The notes under the pieces: generated by a model | Database searches by the model: none | Told to the model about the DNA's origin: nothing | The model's input: the letters and a program-made list of their open reading frames with translations, nothing else | Part shown: in pieces, positions 17,466-25,522 of the stretch | Position numbering within the stretch: position 1 is the stretch's first letter | Layout: every line of letters begins with the position of its first letter | NCBI GenBank assembly: GCA_937912125.1 | Contig: CALDOK010000193.1 | Span: 1-64,000 of the forward strand | Length of the DNA stretch: 64,000 bases | Direction of reading: 5' to 3' | Source: an uncultured Pseudomonadota bacterium | GTDB lineage: Bacteria; Myxococcota_A; UBA796; JAFGLY01 | Made by a program: the position numbers and the translations under genes

Positions 17466-18875
17466 TCAGTCCACATACCCCAGCGCCCGCAGCTCCTCCG
17501 ACAGCTTGCGCATAGCCTCGGTCTGCTCACCCGCGCTGCTCAGCTGCTGGGCGCTGTGGAGCAGGGTGGCGCAGGGTTCGGCCAACAGGGCGCTCAGCTG
17601 GGCCACGCGCTGGGGCTGCTCGGGGGCCAGGTCGTGGAGCTGCCAGGGATCCTGACGCAGATCGAAGAGCAGGGGCGGCGTGTCAGGGCCGTCCTGGCGC
17701 GGGAGCATCAGCTGGGCGTGGGGGGTGACCAGGCTGCAGCCGTAGGGCTCGCTGTCGATGGCATGCCCCGGCGTGGACACCAGCAGGGGTCGATCCCGGG
17801 CGGAGCGGGCGAGCACATCGCGGCCCGAGGCGGAATCCCCGAAGTCCAGCGCGGGACGCTGCAGCTGGGCCACCAGGGTGGGGAGCACGTCGGCGACCCC
17901 CAGCAGAGCGTCCTCCCGGCGGGCCGGCACGCCGGGCACGCGCATCAACAGCGGAACACGCACCTGCTCCCACCACAGGGACCCGTGCTCGAGCACGCCA
18001 TGCTGGCCCACGCCCTCGCCGTGATCGCCCATGACCACCACGGCGGTGCGGTCCCAGTCCGGCTCGGCGCGCAGGGCCTGGACCAGCCGGCCCACCTGGC
18101 TGTCCAGATACTGGATCTCGGCGTCGTAGGCGTCCACCAAGGCGCTGCTGGTCAGAGCGCCGCCGGCACGCAGGCGCCAGTCCTGCTCGGGCACGCCACG
18201 CCGCGTGAGCTCGGCAGCGCGCTCGGCGGCGTCACCCTCGAAGCGACCGTAGGGCTCGGGGGCCTCGAGGGGCTGGTGAGGATCGTAGTAGTGTACCCAC
18301 AGCAGGTAGGGCCCCGCGCTGCGCTGCTCCAGCCAGGCCAAGGCAGCGTCGGTGGTCTCGGCCGCAGGCCGTTCCAGGCCCTCGGGCTGGTCGAAGTGCA
18401 GGAAGCCCAGCTCGAGCCCCGTGCCCCGCTTGACCGGCGAGGCGCTGACCACGGCGGCGGTCCGGTAGCCGTCGTCCAGCGCCAGCTGAGCGAAGCTGCG
18501 CAGGCCCCACTGAGCCCAGCGCGGCTGGGCCCCGAAGCTCATGTTGGTGTGCACGCCGTGCTCGGTGAGGGTGGCCCCGGTGAGCAGGGAGGTGTGGGAG
18601 GGCAGCGTGCTGGCGGTGGGCGCCACGCAGCGCTCGAAGACCAGGGACTCGGCCGCCAGGGCGTCGAGGCTCGGCGTGATGTCCCGGAAGTAGCCGTAGC
18701 TGCCCAGGTGGTCCGCCCTGGTGGTGTCCAGGGTGAGGATGACGATGTTGGGCGCTGCTCCCTGGGCGACCCCACCCTGAACCCCACCCTGAACCCCACC
18801 CTGGGGCTCGGCGCCGCAGGCCGAGGCCAGGGCGAGGGGCCCGAGGGCCAAGAGGGTGCGAAGGACGGTCACCAT
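17466..18875 (-). CDS. Sulfatase-fold (alkaline phosphatase superfamily) lipoprotein
   Basis: A 469-residue lipoprotein (lipobox LASAC) with the sulfatase/alkaline-phosphatase fold: metal-binding start NIVILTLDTTRADHLGSYGY, later HYYDPHQP, and VVMGDHGEGVGQHG. The active-site segment is TLPSHTSLLTG, so Thr stands where formylglycine sulfatases have Cys or Ser (CxPSR), as in transferases of this superfamily. It is therefore probably not a classical sulfatase and may be a phospho-transferase or hydrolase. The frame is open for another 300 codons upstream, but that part is antisense to the repeat gene at 18966; the ATG at 18875 begins a proper lipoprotein signal. A short GGVQ repeat follows the Cys. 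Confidence 0.85.
   Translation of the reverse strand: MVTVLRTLLALGPLALASACGAEPQGGVQGGVQGGVAQGAAPNIVILTLDTTRADHLGSYGYFRDITPSLDALAAESLVFERCVAPTASTLPSHTSLLTGATLTEHGVHTNMSFGAQPRWAQWGLRSFAQLALDDGYRTAAVVSASPVKRGTGLELGFLHFDQPEGLERPAAETTDAALAWLEQRSAGPYLLWVHYYDPHQPLEAPEPYGRFEGDAAERAAELTRRGVPEQDWRLRAGGALTSSALVDAYDAEIQYLDSQVGRLVQALRAEPDWDRTAVVVMGDHGEGVGQHGVLEHGSLWWEQVRVPLLMRVPGVPARREDALLGVADVLPTLVAQLQRPALDFGDSASGRDVLARSARDRPLLVSTPGHAIDSEPYGCSLVTPHAQLMLPRQDGPDTPPLLFDLRQDPWQLHDLAPEQPQRVAQLSALLAEPCATLLHSAQQLSSAGEQTEAMRKLSEELRALGYVD
18769..18804. repeat. Three tandem copies of a 12-bp unit
   Basis: Three consecutive units of ACCCCACCCTGA (the last ends GG) lie in the sulfatase-fold gene and code for the repeated GGVQ just after the lipidated Cys. 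In-frame copy changes would only alter linker length. Confidence 0.85.
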
Positions 18876-18965
18876 GGACGGACTCCCACGGAGCTGACCC
18901 ACCTGCCTATCATTTCCCTCGAATGGATGGCGCGCGAGGTCGTCAGGGGCCAGCGGAGGTGAAAG

Positions 18966-19691
18966 ATGATGATTCCGCTCCTCGCCCTCATGGCAGCTCT
19001 CCTGGCCCCAGCCCCCGCCGATGCCGGCGTGCGCGTCGCGGTCACCCCCGCTGGCGTCCACGTCGCCGTCAATCCCTGGGCTCCCGGCTACGTGCCGCCC
19101 CGCCGCGACGGCTTCCGCTGGGTCGCCGGCCACTACAGCGCCTACGGCCAGTGGACCCCCGGCCACTGGATCCCCACCCACTCCCGCGCCGGCTATGTCT
19201 GGGTGCAGGGCTACTGGGACGGCTACCGCTGGGTGGACGGCTACTGGAGAACCGCCAGCCGCAGCGGCTACGTCTGGGTCACCGGCTGCTACCACAACGG
19301 GCACTGGACGAACGGGTACTGGCAGACCCACGCGGCCCACCGCGCCCACTCCGGCCACGCATACAGCAACGGTCACAGCGCCGCCCACAGCTCCAGCCAC
19401 AGCTCCAGCCGCGGCGCCAGCCACGCCCAGGCACGGGCCGCCGCCGAGCAGCGTGACCGCGCCGAGGACCACCGCGACCGCGCCGAAGACCGGGCCGACC
19501 GCCGCGAGGACTACTACGACCGCCGCGAGGACTACTACGACCGCCTCGAGGATCGCCACGACCGCAACCCCAACGATCTCGAGGACGTCTTCGACCGCGC
19601 CGAGGACCGGGCCGACCGCGCCGAGGACCACCGCGACCGCGCCGAGGACCGGGCCGACCGCGCCGAGGACCGCCGCGACCGCCGTCACTGA
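18966..19691 (+). CDS. WXXGXW/YXWGXW repeat exported protein with charged C-terminal repeats
   Basis: A 241-residue protein with a signal peptide (MMIPLLALMAALLAPAPADA). The middle (about 38-120) carries repeats built on Trp/Tyr-Gly, such as GFRWVAGHY, PGHWIPTH, GYVWVQGYW, YRWVDGYW and GYVWVTGCY, matching the WXXGXW (YXWGXW) family. Residues 150-241 are an almost pure array of AEDRxDR heptads, highly charged and probably a long helix. A GGAGGTG site precedes the ATG. The function is unknown; proteins with this repeat are envelope-associated. The heptad DNA is repetitive enough to leave a long open frame on the opposite strand. Confidence 0.82.
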   Translation: MMIPLLALMAALLAPAPADAGVRVAVTPAGVHVAVNPWAPGYVPPRRDGFRWVAGHYSAYGQWTPGHWIPTHSRAGYVWVQGYWDGYRWVDGYWRTASRSGYVWVTGCYHNGHWTNGYWQTHAAHRAHSGHAYSNGHSAAHSSSHSSSRGASHAQARAAAEQRDRAEDHRDRAEDRADRREDYYDRREDYYDRLEDRHDRNPNDLEDVFDRAEDRADRAEDHRDRAEDRADRAEDRRDRRH

Positions 19692-19708
19692 TCGAGACAC
19701 GAACCCAC

Positions 19709-19732
19709 GGAGGCCGCCCCAGGGCGGCCTCC
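19709..19732. terminator. Bidirectional terminator-like hairpin between convergent genes
   Basis: A perfect stem GGAGGCCGCC / GGCGGCCTCC closes a four-base loop between the stops of the WXXGXW gene and the acetyltransferase gene, which face each other. No T-run follows on either side, so termination efficiency is uncertain. Confidence 0.7.
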
Positions 19733-19744
19733 CCTGCTTCAGGA

Positions 19745-20215
19745 TCAGGGCTTGGGCTGACCCTGACCCAGCCACAGCACCGTGGCGCGGGTCTCGAAGC
19801 CCAGGGATCGGTAGAACGGCTGGGCCGCCTCGTTGCCCACCGCCACCGTGACCCGGATGGGCCGCGCGCCCCGCTCCTGAAGCCAGGCCAGCTGACGGCG
19901 GGCCAGCTGACGGCCCAGGCCCCGCCCACGGTGGGCCGGCGCCACATAGATCGACTCGAGCTCACCCCGCCCGTGGACATCCACAGAGCTGAAGGCGTAG
20001 GCCACAGGAACGCCCTGGGAGTCCCGCACCAGCTCCACCCACAGCTGAGGCCGATCCTGCAGCAGGGCGATGCGCGCCTCGAAGGTCACCGCCGCGAAGT
20101 GGGCCGCGAGGCCGGGCGCGACGCGGGCGTGATGACGGTTCAAGTCTTCCCAGAGCGGGCGTAGCTCGGGCAACATCTCCGGTCCGCCGGTGCTGTGTTC
20201 AAAGGTCGTGGGCAT
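19745..20215 (-). CDS. GNAT family N-acetyltransferase
   Basis: A 156-residue GNAT protein. The acetyl-CoA pyrophosphate-binding motif A is clear: IYVAPAHRGRGLGRQLARR at about 90-108 (Q/RxxGxG/A). Motif B follows with AAQPFYRSLGF. The family moves an acetyl group from acetyl-CoA to an amine; the acceptor is not evident. The ATG is preceded by GGAGTGAGGC. It is divergent from the PadR gene, and the symmetric operator lies between the two starts, so the regulator may control both. Confidence 0.9.
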   Translation of the reverse strand: MPTTFEHSTGGPEMLPELRPLWEDLNRHHARVAPGLAAHFAAVTFEARIALLQDRPQLWVELVRDSQGVPVAYAFSSVDVHGRGELESIYVAPAHRGRGLGRQLARRQLAWLQERGARPIRVTVAVGNEAAQPFYRSLGFETRATVLWLGQGQPKP

Positions 20216-20262
20216 GCCTCACTCCAAAAAAAGGAGGGCTGGGGGCTTGACTCCGTTCATTT

Positions 20263-20300
20263 ACGACCTATCGTTACGATATATCGCTTCGATAGGTCGT
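20263..20300. promoter_or_regulatory. Symmetric operator upstream of the PadR gene
   Basis: A 38-bp palindrome centred at 20281/20282 has perfect 11-bp outer arms (ACGACCTATCG / CGATAGGTCGT) and a perfect core CGATATATCG. It can also be read as two abutting 13-bp elements, TATCGttaCGATA and TATCGcttCGATA. It lies 28 bp before the PadR start and 48 bp before the divergent GNAT start. Two adjacent dyads are what a PadR dimer pair would occupy in autoregulation; binding is inferred. Confidence 0.8.
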
Positions 20301-20327
20301 GGCGATACAACACCAAACGGAGATACC

Positions 20328-20969
20328 ATGTCCCGCACCCATGCACACGCCTGCCATCCCTGTCACCCCTTCCCGGTCATGATGATGACACGACGACGCT
20401 TCCACCAAGGCCCCCATCCCATGCCCCCCCACCACGGCCCCCCGCCCTGGGTGCTCGAGATGCTCGGCGCCCGCGGCCGCCCCGAGCGCGGCGAAGTGCG
20501 CTGGCTGGTGCTCGAGGCCCTCGAAGACGGCCCCAAGCACGGCTACGGCATCATCCAGGCCATCGAGGAGCGCACCAAGGGCAGCTACAAGCCCAGCCCG
20601 GGCAGCATCTACCCCACCCTGCAGCTGCTCGAGGAGATGGAGCTGGTGGCCTGCACCCAGGACGGCGCCCGCAAGGTCTTCGATCTCACCGAGGCGGGCC
20701 GCGCCGAGCTCGACGGCCACCGCGACGAGGTCGAGCAGAGCTACGCCCGCCTGGGCGGCGACTTCGGCTGGGCCGAGGCCTTCGACTTCCACGCTCTGGG
20801 CATGCGGGTGCGCCACACCATGCGGGCCATCCGCATGGGCGTGCGCCGCGGGCGCATCGGCACGCCGGAGATCAAGCGCATCAAGGTGGTGTTCGACCAG
20901 GCCCTGGGCGAGATCGAGGCCATCCTGAAGGGCGAAGCCCCGGTCCAGGAGCCCGACAGCGAGGTGTAG
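20328..20969 (+). CDS. PadR family regulator with metal-binding-like N-terminus (YqjI-like)
   Basis: A 213-residue regulator. Residues 1-45 are rich in His, Cys and Met (THAHACHPCHP, then PPHHGPPPW), like the metal-binding tail of E. coli YqjI. The PadR winged helix follows at about 55-130, with the family signature HGYGIIQAIEE, SPGSIYPTLQLLEEM and a wing ending FDLTEAGR. The C-terminal part is helical and probably dimerises. The start at 20328 is chosen because the frame before it crosses the operator. By analogy with YqjI it may repress its own gene until a transition metal such as nickel or iron binds; this is inference. A hairpin follows the stop. Confidence 0.88.
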   Translation: MSRTHAHACHPCHPFPVMMMTRRRFHQGPHPMPPHHGPPPWVLEMLGARGRPERGEVRWLVLEALEDGPKHGYGIIQAIEERTKGSYKPSPGSIYPTLQLLEEMELVACTQDGARKVFDLTEAGRAELDGHRDEVEQSYARLGGDFGWAEAFDFHALGMRVRHTMRAIRMGVRRGRIGTPEIKRIKVVFDQALGEIEAILKGEAPVQEPDSEV

Positions 20970-20982
20970 GGCACGGTTCCAG

Positions 20983-21019
20983 CGGGGCGGATACGGTGGG
21001 CGACCACGCCTCCGCCCCG
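20983..21019. terminator. Hairpin after the PadR gene
   Basis: Nine-base arms CGGGGCGGA and TCCGCCCCG enclose a 19-base loop between the PadR stop and the ribosome site of the next gene. It could end the PadR transcript or sit in the leader of the following gene. There is no T-run. Confidence 0.45.
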
Positions 21020-21032
21020 TAAAGGAGCACCC

Positions 21033-21494
21033 ATGAAGCGCAACCTCGCCTCCATCCTCTCCCTGGGGATCTTCATCACCTTGGCCTTCGGCTCGAGCCA
21101 GGACTTCGCCGATGGCCTGGACGAAGGCTGGGACGAGGGCTGGGAGGAGCACGAGGCCTCCAACGGCGGCGACGTCGAGGCCACCATCTTCGAGCTCTCT
21201 GACCTGAAGGGTCGCCAGATCTGGATGCTCAACGGCCCGCAGTCCGAGTGCCGCAAGATGGAACAGCTCGGCATGATCGTGGACTGCGAGCAGGGCGCCA
21301 GCACCCTGGGCATGGAGGACGAGATCGTCATCTGGTGCCAGGAGTTCGACGCCGGCATCGCCAAGAAGATCCTGGACCACCTGGGTCACCCGGACTTCGA
21401 GCGGCGCACCCACAAGACCCAGCCCTGGGGCACCGACAACAGCGAGTGTGGCGAGCTGTTCGAGGTCACGATCCGCTACAAGGATCAGGGATAG
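21033..21494 (+). CDS. Small exported protein, unknown function
   Basis: A 153-residue protein with a signal peptide (MKRNLASILSLGIFITLAFG). The mature N-terminus is acidic (GLDEGWDEGWEEHE), followed by a compact domain of about 100 residues with four Cys (residues about 71, 83, 100 and 136) that could form disulfides in the periplasm. I do not recognise a family. The ATG follows an AAAGGAG ribosome site. It stands behind the PadR gene on the same strand but after a hairpin, so co-transcription is doubtful. Confidence 0.65.
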   Translation: MKRNLASILSLGIFITLAFGSSQDFADGLDEGWDEGWEEHEASNGGDVEATIFELSDLKGRQIWMLNGPQSECRKMEQLGMIVDCEQGASTLGMEDEIVIWCQEFDAGIAKKILDHLGHPDFERRTHKTQPWGTDNSECGELFEVTIRYKDQG

Positions 21495-21512
21495 CCACCT
21501 TCCCAGGCGGAT

Positions 21513-22166
21513 CTACCCTGCGTGCCGCCGCATCTTGAGCACCACTTCCTGGCCGCACCAGAACGCGATGGTCTCGAAGGCGGCGTGGATGTCGGCGTCG
21601 CTCATCTCGCTGAGAGAGCGCACGTTGTTGACCACGCTGAACACCACCTCTGGGGCCGAGGGGGTACCCGCGCCGGCCTCGCAGGTGTGCCAGGCGTTGT
21701 AGACCCGCTCGCCGTCGGCCTTGTAGATGCGCATGTGCAGCGAGTAGGTGAACTCACCGGGGGCGCCCAGCCAGGGCACGTTGAGGCCATAGGAGTCCAC
21801 CTCGATCTGCAGCAGGGCCGGGGCCTGCGTGTCGTCGGTGTAGGCGAAGGGGGGGCCCCCTTGCAGGGTCTGAGCCAGGCCGGCCTCGAGGGCGCGGTTG
21901 ACCTCGGAGACATGCACCGCGTTGGCGATGCGGGCGGTCTGGTCGATCTCCTTGACCACCTGCACGGTGTTGACGACCGCCGCGGCGAGCTGCAGGATGG
22001 GCGCATCCTGGGAGTCGGCGTAGACCTTGCCGAGGTTCACATAGGGCGCGCCCGTGAGCACGGTCTGGACGCGCACCTGCTGCAGCGACGAGGCGTTCTT
22101 CTTGAACTTGGCGTGGCAGCCGGGCATGACGGTGAGGGCGAGGGCGGCGAGGGCGATCTGGCGCAC
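21513..22166 (-). CDS. Lipoprotein, unknown family
   Basis: A 217-residue predicted lipoprotein starting with GTG (GGAGTGTTCC just upstream): signal ending in lipobox MPGC. The mature part is mixed alpha/beta, with a central QIEVDSYGLN strand and a YSLHMRIYKADGERVYNAWHTCEAG segment. This resembles lipoproteins that carry an ABC-transport-auxiliary or LPS-assembly-type fold, but not closely enough for a name. Its stop faces the stop of the 153-residue gene (18 bp apart), and its start diverges from the large gene at 22281. Confidence 0.7.
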   Translation of the reverse strand: MRQIALAALALTVMPGCHAKFKKNASSLQQVRVQTVLTGAPYVNLGKVYADSQDAPILQLAAAVVNTVQVVKEIDQTARIANAVHVSEVNRALEAGLAQTLQGGPPFAYTDDTQAPALLQIEVDSYGLNVPWLGAPGEFTYSLHMRIYKADGERVYNAWHTCEAGAGTPSAPEVVFSVVNNVRSLSEMSDADIHAAFETIAFWCGQEVVLKMRRHAG

Positions 22167-22280
22167 GGAACACTCCGGTGTGGATGGGGCGGCCTTCGGA
22201 CGTCGAAGCGCGAGCTTTCTTCGAGCCTGAGTGCCCGAGGGTTATCAGATCGCTGCCCACCTGCGCCATCGGACCTCTCC

Positions 22281-25200
22281 ATGCCGAACCCGACCCGCTC
22301 CGCGCCGCTGCTTCTCCTGCTCACCCTGGCCGGCTGCGACGGCTGCTCGAAGCAGGAGGACACGGGCAAGGCGACCGCCCAGCGCTGGGAGACCCACGCC
22401 GTGGTGACCACCGCGGCCACCGCCTTCGCCACCTCGGACGGCAGCCTGCTGCTGGCGGGCGGCGAGGGCTTGCTGCGCTCGGAGGCAGGCGCCGAGCCGA
22501 CCCTGGTCGAGGGCTTGCCCAGCGGCCCCATCCACTTCCTGGGCGCCATCCCGGCCACGCCCGACCCTACCTGGCTGGCCCTGGTGGACGGCCGCGGGCT
22601 GTACCGGGACGACGGCTCGGGCTGGCAGGCGGTGCAGGCGCCGCCCAGCTCCAGCCTCCTGGAGGTGCTCTCCCCCCGGGCCCTCACCGTGCCCTTCGGC
22701 ATGGACGCCGACCCCGCCGCCCCCGGTGAAGCCTGGATCGCGGCCACGGGCGGGATCTTCCACAGCTCCGACAGCGGGGCCAGCTGGCAGCAGGCGGCCA
22801 TCGACGTGGGCTTCAACCTGATCTTCACCGACGTGGCCGTGCAGGGCCAGCGGGTGGTGGCCACGGCCTTCCGGCCCGCCGGTATCCTGCCCGCCGCCTA
22901 CCAAGACCTGCTCACCGGGCATGTCTTCGTCAGCGAGGACGGTGGGGCCAGCTGGAGCGACGGCGACCCCGCCATCAGCTTCCGCTACCCCGCGGCCGTG
23001 GACCTCGACGCCGACGGTGTCGCGTGGATCGCCTCCATGGACGGCGGCCTCTACGAACAGAGCGGCGAGGCATGGCTGGCCCACGGCGGCCCCTCCGACG
23101 CGGTGGGCGTGCAAGTGGACGAGCACGGCGTCTCGGTGATCTCGGCCAGCCGCGGCGCCTGGCGCCTCGAGGACGACAGCTGGACCGCCCTGGACTCCGG
23201 CGCCATGATCGGCCTCGAGGCTGGCTGGGCCCTGGCCCAGGATGGCAGCCTGCTGGCCCTCGAGCCCGGCCGGGGCCAGCCCGCTCCCGAGCCCGGCGGC
23301 GCCTCCGTACACATCGCCGTGTCCTTCCACGTCAACCTGTACCACTCCTACCGGGGCGACACGAACGATGACGACGGCTACGGCATCGACCTGGACGTGA
23401 TGCGCGCCGAGCTGGACTGGCTGGACGCGCGGCCCGAGGTCCACGCGGACTGGGACATCGAGAACCACTTCTCCCTGGACGGCTGGCTAGCCACCGACGG
23501 TGCCGACGTGCTCGCGCGGATCCAGGCCCGGGTGGCGTCGGGCCAGGACGGTGTGCGCCTGATGTCCTGGAACAACGGCGCGGTCTCGGCCCAGACCCGC
23601 GAGGAGTTCGACGCCAGCATCGGCTGGGCCCAGGAGTCCCTGCTGGCGGCGTTTGGCGAGTACGATCCCGGCGTCCAGCCCCAGGAGTGCATGTTCACCC
23701 AGGAACACATCGGCTGGTACCGCGACCTGGGAGTCCAGTGGATCACCCTGTTCAACTCGGGCACCCCGTTCACCGCCTTGCGGCAGGAGCTCGAGCTGCC
23801 GTCCAACGCGTGGTATGCCCCCAGCACCATCACCAGCACCTTCGCCAGCACCGACGCCAGCATGACCCTGGTGCCCACCTACCACCACGGCGATCTCATC
23901 GATCACGGCGGGCTGGCGGGCTGGGCCCAGCAGATCCACGAGTCCCAGGCCGGCGATCAGCTGCTGCTGATCCACTTCGACGCCGACGCCGAGAGCTGGC
24001 AGGCCTTCGATCGGGAGCTCGACGCCGCGATGGAGCTGGACTTTGTAGAGTTCACCACCATCCAGGACTACCTGGACCAGCACGACCCCGTGGTGGAGCT
24101 CGAGGCGCCCCAGGACATGGCCGACGGCACCGGCGACGGCTGGCAGAGCTGGGCTGAGAAGCTCTTCAACCAGGAGATCGCCACGGGCATCGCCGCCGCC
24201 CGGGAGGCCGCCACCCAGGCCGAGGTCCTGGGCGGGGACGACCCCGAGCTGCGGGCCCTGCTGGACGCCGCCCTCGAGCCCCGCTTGCTGGCCCTGTCCA
24301 CCACCCACTTCGGGCTGGCGGCTCCCTACCTGCACGAGGACCGCCAGCAGCGAGCCCGGGACTACCTCTGGCGGGCCAGCGAGACCGCCGCCGAGGCCTT
24401 GCTCACCGCGGCCCAGGCCAACCCCGTGGAGCCCCGCAAGATCAGCGTGCTCAACACCCGCGACGCCAGCGGCACGGCGCTGGTGGAGTTCGAGCTGCGG
24501 ATTCGCGCCGAGCTGTGGCAGAGCGCCGACGGGCTGCACCTGTTCGACGAGGACGGCCAGGAGCTGCCCATCGCGGTCCTGGTCGCCGAGACCACTGCCG
24601 AGAGCGTCACGAGCCGCATCAACGTGGTGCTGGATCTGGAGCCCTACGAGGAGCGCCTGCTGAGCTGGAGCTACGACCTCGAGGCCCCGCCCCGGGTGGG
24701 GGGCGCCGAGGCGTCCGATCTGGTGGAGCTGCCGTGGGTCGCGCCCTTCACCGAGTGCGCGGGCGTCCAGAGCACAGGCGTGCTGGAGACGACCATGGAT
24801 CCGACCGTGGACGCGCGCGGCGCCGCGGCCTCCCAGGAGCATGGCTACGCCCTGGATCTCTGCGATGGGTCGGGCACGGTGGTCTGGGCCAGCTATGCCT
24901 ACGAAGGGCTGCCGGGCACGGTGATCAAGGTGAGCGGCTCCCTGGGAGCCGCCAGCGATCCGAGCGAGGCCGAGAGCGTGGCCCTGCTCCCCCTGGCTTG
25001 CGACAGCCCGGCCCAGACCTTGACCTGGCGCACCTACGGCGGCGCCGAGCAGACCCGTCCGGTGCGCCAGGACCAGTGGACCTGGAACGGCCAGGCCGTA
25101 GACGGCTGGGTGGAGCTGGGCTGCGAAGACGGCCTGACCATCCAGGTGGCCCACCGGGTCACCGAGCGCTCATCCCTGGCCTTCGCTCCCCTGCGCACCA

Positions 25201-25472
25201 TCGACGGCGTCGCCCTGCTGGCGCCCCTGGGCACCCTGTGGGGAGACCCGGTGCGACACGACGCACGCCGCACCGGGGGCCACGGCATCGGGGATGTGGC
25301 CGTGGGCATCATCGGCAGCCAGTTCGAGCCCGCAGCGCCGGACTGGAGCGGCAGGTCGGTGGGCTACCGGCTGCTGGTGGGTGCCGACATCGATCACGGC
25401 ACCCTGGATCTGTTCGCCCACCCGCCCCTGGTGCGGGTCGGTCCCGCAGGCGGCGGAGAGGCCCAGGAGTAG
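22281..25472 (+). CDS. Lipoprotein: beta-propeller plus GH38/GH57-like hydrolase region
   Basis: A 1063-residue lipoprotein (lipobox LAGC, start at 22281; the frame runs open far upstream without a signal). Residues 30-330 form a BNR/sortilin-like propeller with SDSGASW and SEDGGASWSDGD Asp-box motifs. From about 350 (VHIAVSFHVNLYHSYRG) the sequence resembles the catalytic barrel of GH57/GH38 proteins, with TQEHIGWYRDLG and TYHHGDLIDHGG, then a helical GH38-like middle (HFGLAAPYLHEDRQQ) and a beta-sandwich C-terminus. The enzyme class is by resemblance only; the substrate could be a glycan in the medium. An extracellular sugar-processing role fits the lipid anchor. Fusion of the two parts is unusual. 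Confidence 0.72.
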   Translation: MPNPTRSAPLLLLLTLAGCDGCSKQEDTGKATAQRWETHAVVTTAATAFATSDGSLLLAGGEGLLRSEAGAEPTLVEGLPSGPIHFLGAIPATPDPTWLALVDGRGLYRDDGSGWQAVQAPPSSSLLEVLSPRALTVPFGMDADPAAPGEAWIAATGGIFHSSDSGASWQQAAIDVGFNLIFTDVAVQGQRVVATAFRPAGILPAAYQDLLTGHVFVSEDGGASWSDGDPAISFRYPAAVDLDADGVAWIASMDGGLYEQSGEAWLAHGGPSDAVGVQVDEHGVSVISASRGAWRLEDDSWTALDSGAMIGLEAGWALAQDGSLLALEPGRGQPAPEPGGASVHIAVSFHVNLYHSYRGDTNDDDGYGIDLDVMRAELDWLDARPEVHADWDIENHFSLDGWLATDGADVLARIQARVASGQDGVRLMSWNNGAVSAQTREEFDASIGWAQESLLAAFGEYDPGVQPQECMFTQEHIGWYRDLGVQWITLFNSGTPFTALRQELELPSNAWYAPSTITSTFASTDASMTLVPTYHHGDLIDHGGLAGWAQQIHESQAGDQLLLIHFDADAESWQAFDRELDAAMELDFVEFTTIQDYLDQHDPVVELEAPQDMADGTGDGWQSWAEKLFNQEIATGIAAAREAATQAEVLGGDDPELRALLDAALEPRLLALSTTHFGLAAPYLHEDRQQRARDYLWRASETAAEALLTAAQANPVEPRKISVLNTRDASGTALVEFELRIRAELWQSADGLHLFDEDGQELPIAVLVAETTAESVTSRINVVLDLEPYEERLLSWSYDLEAPPRVGGAEASDLVELPWVAPFTECAGVQSTGVLETTMDPTVDARGAAASQEHGYALDLCDGSGTVVWASYAYEGLPGTVIKVSGSLGAASDPSEAESVALLPLACDSPAQTLTWRTYGGAEQTRPVRQDQWTWNGQAVDGWVELGCEDGLTIQVAHRVTERSSLAFAPLRTIDGVALLAPLGTLWGDPVRHDARRTGGHGIGDVAVGIIGSQFEPAAPDWSGRSVGYRLLVGADIDHGTLDLFAHPPLVRVGPAGGGEAQE

Positions 25473-25522
25473 GTCCGGCCCCACGACGCCGAAGGTTCAG
25501 GACGCGGAGCCGAGGGCCGTCG

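Noticed and set aside
18876..19775. N-terminal extension of the sulfatase-fold gene
   Set aside because: Val/Ala/Gly repeat sequence antisense to the WXXGXW heptad gene; a proper lipoprotein start exists at 18875.
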